Origin: Photobacterium swingsii
GTDB lineage: Bacteria > Pseudomonadota > Gammaproteobacteria > Enterobacterales > Vibrionaceae
DNA: 64,000 nt
NCBI RefSeq assembly: GCF_024346715.1
Contig: NZ_AP024853.1
Coordinates: forward strand, 620,001 to 684,000
Reading direction: 5' to 3'
Shown here: positions 59,596-64,000 of the stretch, in pieces
Layout: each line of letters starts with the position of its first letter
Numbering within the stretch: the first letter of the stretch is position 1
Position numbers and translations under genes: made by a program
The notes under the pieces: generated by a model
Told to the model about the DNA's origin: nothing
Database searches by the model: none
Seen by the model: the letters and a program-made list of their open reading frames with translations, nothing else

Positions 59596-61701
59596 TTAAA
59601 ACTCCATAGTTGCCAACTGCTGATCAAGATTTTCAAGTACGGCATTCACCGCATTGTCTGCTTGAGCCTTCACTTGCTGAACTTCGGTTAACACTTTGGC
59701 CGTATCCGCTTCGACTTTCTGATCACTAACATCTGCTGATTCAATATCCCGATTAAGTTTTTCAATCTTCGCTTGCAGTTCGGCCACCTTAGCCATCCCT
59801 AGATCAACCTCACTTTTCACTTGCTGCATTTGTAGCTGTTCCATTTGCTCTTGTTTCTCAGCTTGTTGCTGCTGTGCTGCAAGTTCTTCCTCTGTCATAT
59901 CTTCTTGCTGTTTAGGAATATTCAGCGTTTGACGGATGCGGTTTAAGATCTCTTGTTTGTTTGGAATATCCATCAATTCAACAACCATATCTAAGGTTGC
60001 CATTTGGATTTCTGGCGGTAACTGAGCAACCAACGCGGTTAGCTGCTGTGCCATTTGAGCGCGATATGTTGCAGTTTGTTGGACTGGGGCTTGTGCAATG
60101 TGACCTTTCCAGCGCTTAACGTCATTGGTTACGCTACCGTCATCATTTGAAACATTAAGTTGAACTACTTTTCGCTTGTGAACATCGTCTTTATTTACGG
60201 TCACAGAGATATTTGATTGCTTGGCAAGATCTTCAATCAAGTAGGCCATCAGCAAATCAGCAACGCGTGTTCGCGAGTAGTGATAATTATCATTGATCTC
60301 TGCAAGCGTAGTCGCGCCTTGTTCAACTAACGAGTTGATAGCAACACCACTGGTGGCACTGGAATCCTGCCCCATCATGGCGTTATAAACCCCGGCAACA
60401 TCCTGTATTTGCCTCATAGCATCTTGCATAACCGTGAATTGCTGGCTTGCGATGTTGAAGTCTTGCTGTATCTGGATGGCTTCACTTATGGTTTTCTTGT
60501 TTTTACGATCAGGGTTCAACTCAATGTAACCATCAGCACGTTCAACCTCATTAAGAAGGTCGTCACGGCTCATGTTTGTTGCGTCCTTATCCGCAATAAC
60601 ACGCTTGGCCTGTAGTAACCAAGTGAGCTTCATGCGGCGAAAGTTGATTTCATCCTGACTGCTGATCATGCGGTCAATGATGCCGTATGGCTCACCTGAT
60701 TTATCTTTACGGTATCCAAGGAAAGGTACAATAGGAAAGTATCCGGTCGGTGCAACACATTCACGATCGACAATTCTATGGACACCAACAAACCACGCTT
60801 CACGGATGTCAGCCCATGCAGCAACACGCGGTGTAAACTTACCCATTTTCACAGCAACGGATTGAGCGATGTTAGTAGGGTTATATTCAATCGTTCTACC
60901 GTTTGGTAGGTCTAACACGTAACCACGGCGAAAGGTCTTGTAATAAATAACCTGGAGGCAAATCCGCCCACGTTCCTGATCCATCCATTCTGATTGGTTT
61001 CGATCCCAACTATCAAACTCATGGTATGCAGCTAACAACCCACTATCCTGTTCTTGGTAACTTTCAACATCGGCAAAGTCAGCCCAGTTATTGATGGCTT
61101 GTTTAATAATTTCGGCATGATCAGGGAAAAAACTAATTGCTTCATCAGCATCAACCCAACGTTTACGCATAATCCACCGGGCATCAGAGAGATCGGCTTC
61201 ATTGGCGTGCCAATCCCACCACATTTCTTGACGGCGCACAGGCTTAACTTTGTATTTACCGCCGTAAAATGGATCATCGTTACGTGTTACTTCAACCCAT
61301 CCCAAGCCTGACTTTATTTGTGAACTATAAGCGTCTGCATTCGCTCGGTCTGCTCTGGCTAATCGCCATGCGTCCTTGAATCGTTCTTGCAATGCTTCTT
61401 GAAGTTGTTCGCCGTCATCATCATCTGCGGCCAACATAAGATCCGTTCGTGTTCTGGCCTCCATACCCAAAACTGCATCAATCGTTGGTGCAATAAGGTT
61501 ATTGATTAAGACAGGTTGACCACGATCGATTAATGTTTCTTTCACCTCAGAGCTTATCTGGTGTCCATCATAATAGTCACAACATGTTTGTGCCGGATCT
61601 CGCCAGTTTGGTTGTACGTCAATGTCAGACAATAGACGGCTTAACTGGGTTAAGTTAAAACCTTTGCCGTCCGATTTACTATGGTCGTCACTCAAATTCA
61701 T
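59596..61701 (-). CDS. Portal protein
   Basis: 701 residues, the usual length of podovirus portals. It includes RGQPVLINNLIAPTIDAVLG, TRTDLMLAADDDDGE, SQIKSGLGWVEVTRNDDPFY, GKYKVKPVRRQEMWWD and YFPIVPFLGYRKDKSGEPYG, GIIDRMISSQDEINFRRMKL, all recalling the P22/933W-type portal fold. The C-terminal 110 residues are a Gln/Lys/Glu coiled coil (about 590-690). It forms the dodecameric ring through which DNA is packaged by the terminase encoded 9 bases upstream. Confidence 0.88.
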   Translation of the reverse strand: MNLSDDHSKSDGKGFNLTQLSRLLSDIDVQPNWRDPAQTCCDYYDGHQISSEVKETLIDRGQPVLINNLIAPTIDAVLGMEARTRTDLMLAADDDDGEQLQEALQERFKDAWRLARADRANADAYSSQIKSGLGWVEVTRNDDPFYGGKYKVKPVRRQEMWWDWHANEADLSDARWIMRKRWVDADEAISFFPDHAEIIKQAINNWADFADVESYQEQDSGLLAAYHEFDSWDRNQSEWMDQERGRICLQVIYYKTFRRGYVLDLPNGRTIEYNPTNIAQSVAVKMGKFTPRVAAWADIREAWFVGVHRIVDRECVAPTGYFPIVPFLGYRKDKSGEPYGIIDRMISSQDEINFRRMKLTWLLQAKRVIADKDATNMSRDDLLNEVERADGYIELNPDRKNKKTISEAIQIQQDFNIASQQFTVMQDAMRQIQDVAGVYNAMMGQDSSATSGVAINSLVEQGATTLAEINDNYHYSRTRVADLLMAYLIEDLAKQSNISVTVNKDDVHKRKVVQLNVSNDDGSVTNDVKRWKGHIAQAPVQQTATYRAQMAQQLTALVAQLPPEIQMATLDMVVELMDIPNKQEILNRIRQTLNIPKQQEDMTEEELAAQQQQAEKQEQMEQLQMQQVKSEVDLGMAKVAELQAKIEKLNRDIESADVSDQKVEADTAKVLTEVQQVKAQADNAVNAVLENLDQQLATMEF

Positions 61702-61710
61702 TTTTTACCC

Positions 61711-63489
61711 TTACTTCGTTCGCCAATCGCTACTACGTTTGGTGCGGGATGCTAATTTCTTAATTGTTCTTGGCATTCTTACAACCATTTCAAGCGCAAT
61801 CGCATAGCTCATGACCTGATCATCAAAACCGCCAGCGATGGCGTTCATGCTTCCTTTTGAATCAAAAACATATGTATTGAGTTCTGAAACTGTGCCAATC
61901 CACCTAATGCCATCGGTATTATTGCGCAGTTGCTCAATCAAGTTAGAAATAATTATGGGCTTCGATTTACGTGTGGTTAGCCACCCAAGTTTCCCGGTGC
62001 CTTCATCTTCATCTTCTTTATCGTGGTGTTCTTCTTCGTATATTCGCCCTGACGGGTAAATATCACGTAAGACATTCAATACAGCATGACCATGGTTATT
62101 TCGTTCTGGTGCGGCGTATGCTGCTCGGCCATCAGCGCCTTTATACATTTTCCCAACTGCTGCAATGACCTTTGCGAACTGGTCCGTATCAAGATGACCA
62201 AACCAGTGGGCAACCTGTACCCCGTTTTCATCAAGTACATCAATTGACGATCTATCACCATGCTCTAAGCCTTCGGCAACATCGGCACCAAGTGCATAGT
62301 CTTTGTCACTACTTGGTAGCTCCCAAATAAGCAGATAACCTTGCAACCCTTTCTGCATGTTCTCGCTTTGGCCTTCACGATTCACTTCATCGCGAACATT
62401 GACCATCTTCCCAGTTGCAGGATTCACGTCATAAACAAGCAGTGGTTTCTCTGTTCGTCCTTCTGCTCTCATACAGCTAATAGGGCTGAATACACGGCGA
62501 CCGGATGTTAAGAACGCCTCTTGAGGTGTAGACGGGTATTCTTGCTTGGTGTGTTCTTCGTACTTTTCATAGGTTTCCATGTACCACTGTTTTTGTGTAT
62601 CCCGCAGTACAACCCCTGTTGCTTCTTCGACTGCCTGAAAATAGTCTCTAAAGTATTTTGAGAGTTTGAGTCCTGCCGCTGGCACTGGTGAATGGTACTT
62701 AGGATGCGTAAACCAAGGTATGAAACGGAAGTTAAAATCTTTGGCACCAAGAGGTATCCCACTCATGATCCTCTCTTGTGCTTTCTTGCATAAGTCGAAG
62801 AATAACCCGGCTGCACCTTCTGCCGTTGATTCGATAAACAACTTACTGCCTTCATGGACTGTAGGCATTGAACCCGTTTGAATCTCCCTAGCTTTTTGTG
62901 GTGCACCTGCGCAAATACGGCCTAGCTCTGATATGTGAAGAAATTGAAGCGTACCGGAACGGAAGGAAGTAGCCACTCGAATGCTTGATCCGTTACTGAA
63001 CTTCAAACCACCGCCATTATTACCACCGTTACGTTGTATCACTCGCTTACGTGACGTTATGTAGGTTGGAAGGTTGTTATATGGGAAAACTACTTTTGTT
63101 TGGAAGATAGCCCCGGCACTCTCAAGATCTTGAGCAATGATGCCCGCCTTATAGTTCTTGGTGAACAAACAACTATCAAGCGCGTAAATATCAATAAACG
63201 TACTAAACCCAAGCTGGCGAGCCTTAAGGATAATCTCGAACGTGTGCGCAGATTCAAACAGCTCACGTTGTGCATCACGCATTTTAAACGTGACTACCTT
63301 CCCGGTTTCATTCTCAACTTTATAGAGATTATTTAACCGCCAATGCTTATTGGCGATGTAGGTACGGAAATATCGCCGCTTCTCTGGCCGTGACAATGCT
63401 TTGAATTGCAAATCAGTAAGCATCGGCATTGCCGGGTTAAACTTACTCCCGTTGATCACATCCTTGGCCGCAGCAACAAAATCACTCAT
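61711..63489 (-). CDS. Terminase large subunit
   Basis: 592 residues. The ATPase domain has the degenerate Walker A KARQLGFST (89-97), a Walker B-like LQFLHISELG ending at E188 and a coupling region (STAEGAAGLFFDL). The RNase H-like nuclease has D403 (LGADVAEGLEHGDRSSIDVL), E462 (PERNNHG) and D556/D557 (FDDQVMSYAIA). It packages DNA into the procapsid and makes the headful or cos cut. Its ATG overlaps the stop of the small-subunit gene by 8 bases. Confidence 0.9.
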   Translation of the reverse strand: MSDFVAAAKDVINGSKFNPAMPMLTDLQFKALSRPEKRRYFRTYIANKHWRLNNLYKVENETGKVVTFKMRDAQRELFESAHTFEIILKARQLGFSTFIDIYALDSCLFTKNYKAGIIAQDLESAGAIFQTKVVFPYNNLPTYITSRKRVIQRNGGNNGGGLKFSNGSSIRVATSFRSGTLQFLHISELGRICAGAPQKAREIQTGSMPTVHEGSKLFIESTAEGAAGLFFDLCKKAQERIMSGIPLGAKDFNFRFIPWFTHPKYHSPVPAAGLKLSKYFRDYFQAVEEATGVVLRDTQKQWYMETYEKYEEHTKQEYPSTPQEAFLTSGRRVFSPISCMRAEGRTEKPLLVYDVNPATGKMVNVRDEVNREGQSENMQKGLQGYLLIWELPSSDKDYALGADVAEGLEHGDRSSIDVLDENGVQVAHWFGHLDTDQFAKVIAAVGKMYKGADGRAAYAAPERNNHGHAVLNVLRDIYPSGRIYEEEHHDKEDEDEGTGKLGWLTTRKSKPIIISNLIEQLRNNTDGIRWIGTVSELNTYVFDSKGSMNAIAGGFDDQVMSYAIALEMVVRMPRTIKKLASRTKRSSDWRTK

Positions 63490-64000
63490 CTTCTGTTAGC
63501 TCTCCACCACGTGCCTTGAAGCGTTCCAAGATCTCATCATCGGTAGTGTCTTGTATCTCATCCAACAACATGCCCAAATCATCATCATCACCCAAGCCTT
63601 CACGCTGCTTCATGTCCAATTCGTGCATGGTGAGTTCTGTTTGTGCGGTGGCTTTTTTCGTGTTGGCCTCGGCCAAACCAATACCTTTACGTTTGAGGTT
63701 CGTATCGACTTCAACATGAGTAGTTTGCGCGATCACTTTGCTGGTGGATCTGTTTGTATATCTACGGTTCGCCATCGATGTTTCTAATGCCTCCAACTTC
63801 CCGGTGTGATAAGTCACCTTGTTAAAGCTGGACTCGATACGGCGCTCTAACCTATCAATGGTTTCCTGTTCAAGTTCTGTCGGTGCCTTGTCTTCTGGTA
63901 ACGCTTCGAGGAACTGCTCAAGTTCATCTTTGTACTTAACGAAATGATCAAGCGCCTGTATGGAGGCAAGCTTGTGAACCTCAAGCTTAAATTCGTCATC
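63482..64000 (-). CDS. Terminase small subunit or related packaging factor (5' end outside window)
   Basis: One open frame continues without a stop from 63482 to the right edge at 64000 (173 codons), so starts within it, such as GTG 63817 or ATG 63775, are probably not real. The visible sequence is helical and charged (VHKLASIQALDHFVKYKDEL; LEQETIDRLERRIESSFNKV; TTHVEVDTNLKRKG), with an acidic C-terminal end (GLGDDDDLGMLLDEIQDTTD). Position just before the large subunit with an 8-base overlap, and the composition, fit the C-terminal part of a small terminase. The DNA-binding N-terminus is beyond the window. Confidence 0.65.
   Translation of the reverse strand, partial: DDEFKLEVHKLASIQALDHFVKYKDELEQFLEALPEDKAPTELEQETIDRLERRIESSFNKVTYHTGKLEALETSMANRRYTNRSTSKVIAQTTHVEVDTNLKRKGIGLAEANTKKATAQTELTMHELDMKQREGLGDDDDLGMLLDEIQDTTDDEILERFKARGGELTEDE

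Larger units (their letters stand above)
26600..64000. mobile_element. Prophage of N4-gp56-capsid, short-tailed (podovirus-like) type, left part
   Basis: A continuous block of phage structural genes on the minus strand: terminase, portal, lysis genes, scaffold, capsid, adaptors, tail fibre, tail proteins and a giant internal protein. The left border is placed between the host regulator (26578) and the phage terminator (26682-26700); the exact attachment core is not visible without the right end. No tape-measure, tail tube, sheath or baseplate gene is seen, which argues for a podovirus. The gene set recalls 933W-type Stx phages. The integrase, repressor and replication modules lie beyond the window. 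The left coordinate is approximate. Confidence 0.9.

Noticed and set aside
63482..63817. Separate 111-residue gene starting at GTG 63817
   Set aside because: The same frame is open to the right edge with similar composition, so this is the C-terminal part of a longer gene.

Overview
The window is a stretch of a Gram-negative gammaproteobacterial chromosome, most likely a marine Vibrionaceae member (Photobacterium/Vibrio/Grimontia type). The clues are the DUF3450-TtpC-ExbB-ExbD-TonB-TPR operon typical of Vibrio TonB2 systems, the AT-rich base composition, and Fur-box-like sites before iron genes. Positions 1-26.6 kb are host DNA. From about 26.7 kb to the right edge lies the left part of a tailed-phage prophage that continues beyond the window. 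Almost every gene is on the minus strand.

Host part. (1) 1-4564: a metal-uptake locus. In transcription order it encodes a PepSY membrane protein, a DUF2271 protein, a DUF4198 protein, a small secreted protein, a DUF6162 membrane protein, a ZnuA-like metal-binding protein and the start of a ZnuC-like ATPase. A good Fur-box match precedes the PepSY gene, and a terminator-like hairpin divides the locus after DUF4198. (2) 4713-10840: a carbohydrate operon with a binding protein, an ABC ATPase, two permeases and an FGGY-family pentulose kinase, ended by a strong terminator. (3) 11317-16233: a complete TonB2-type energy-transduction operon. (4) 16381-18474: a TonB-dependent siderophore receptor with a Fur-box match upstream, divergent from a small gene of unknown function. 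(5) 19268-24156: three lipoproteins; two are 660-residue paralogues built of Ig-like repeats. (6) 24417-26578: an OmpR-type response regulator and its sensor kinase, with a terminator-like hairpin between them.

Prophage part, 26.7-64 kb. Read in transcription order (right to left) it holds: small terminase (partial), large terminase, portal, holin, a Gp49-like protein, an M15-type endolysin, a methyltransferase gene broken by an in-frame TGA, scaffold, N4-gp56-type major capsid protein, decoration-like protein, head-tail adaptors, long repeat-rich tail fibre, a short membrane/coiled-coil protein, tail proteins, a GNAT-like protein, several small internal-virion candidates, and finally a 3628-residue polyvalent protein with a methylase-like domain, a HExxH motif and a PLxRFG motif. 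The gene set resembles that of podoviruses carrying N4-gp56 capsids and giant virion proteins, including the Shiga-toxin phage 933W group; this comparison is from memory and was not aligned. Two genes look like added cargo (morons): a PDZ lipoprotein between its own two terminators, and a plus-strand gene with a winged-helix look.

How the parts fit: the metal ABC locus, the TonB2 operon and the siderophore receptor probably form one iron-responsive uptake network, since all three have Fur-like sites. The prophage sits directly upstream of the two-component system, so that system's promoter has to lie within about 100 bases next to the phage terminator. Integrase, repressor and replication genes and the right attachment site are not in the window.
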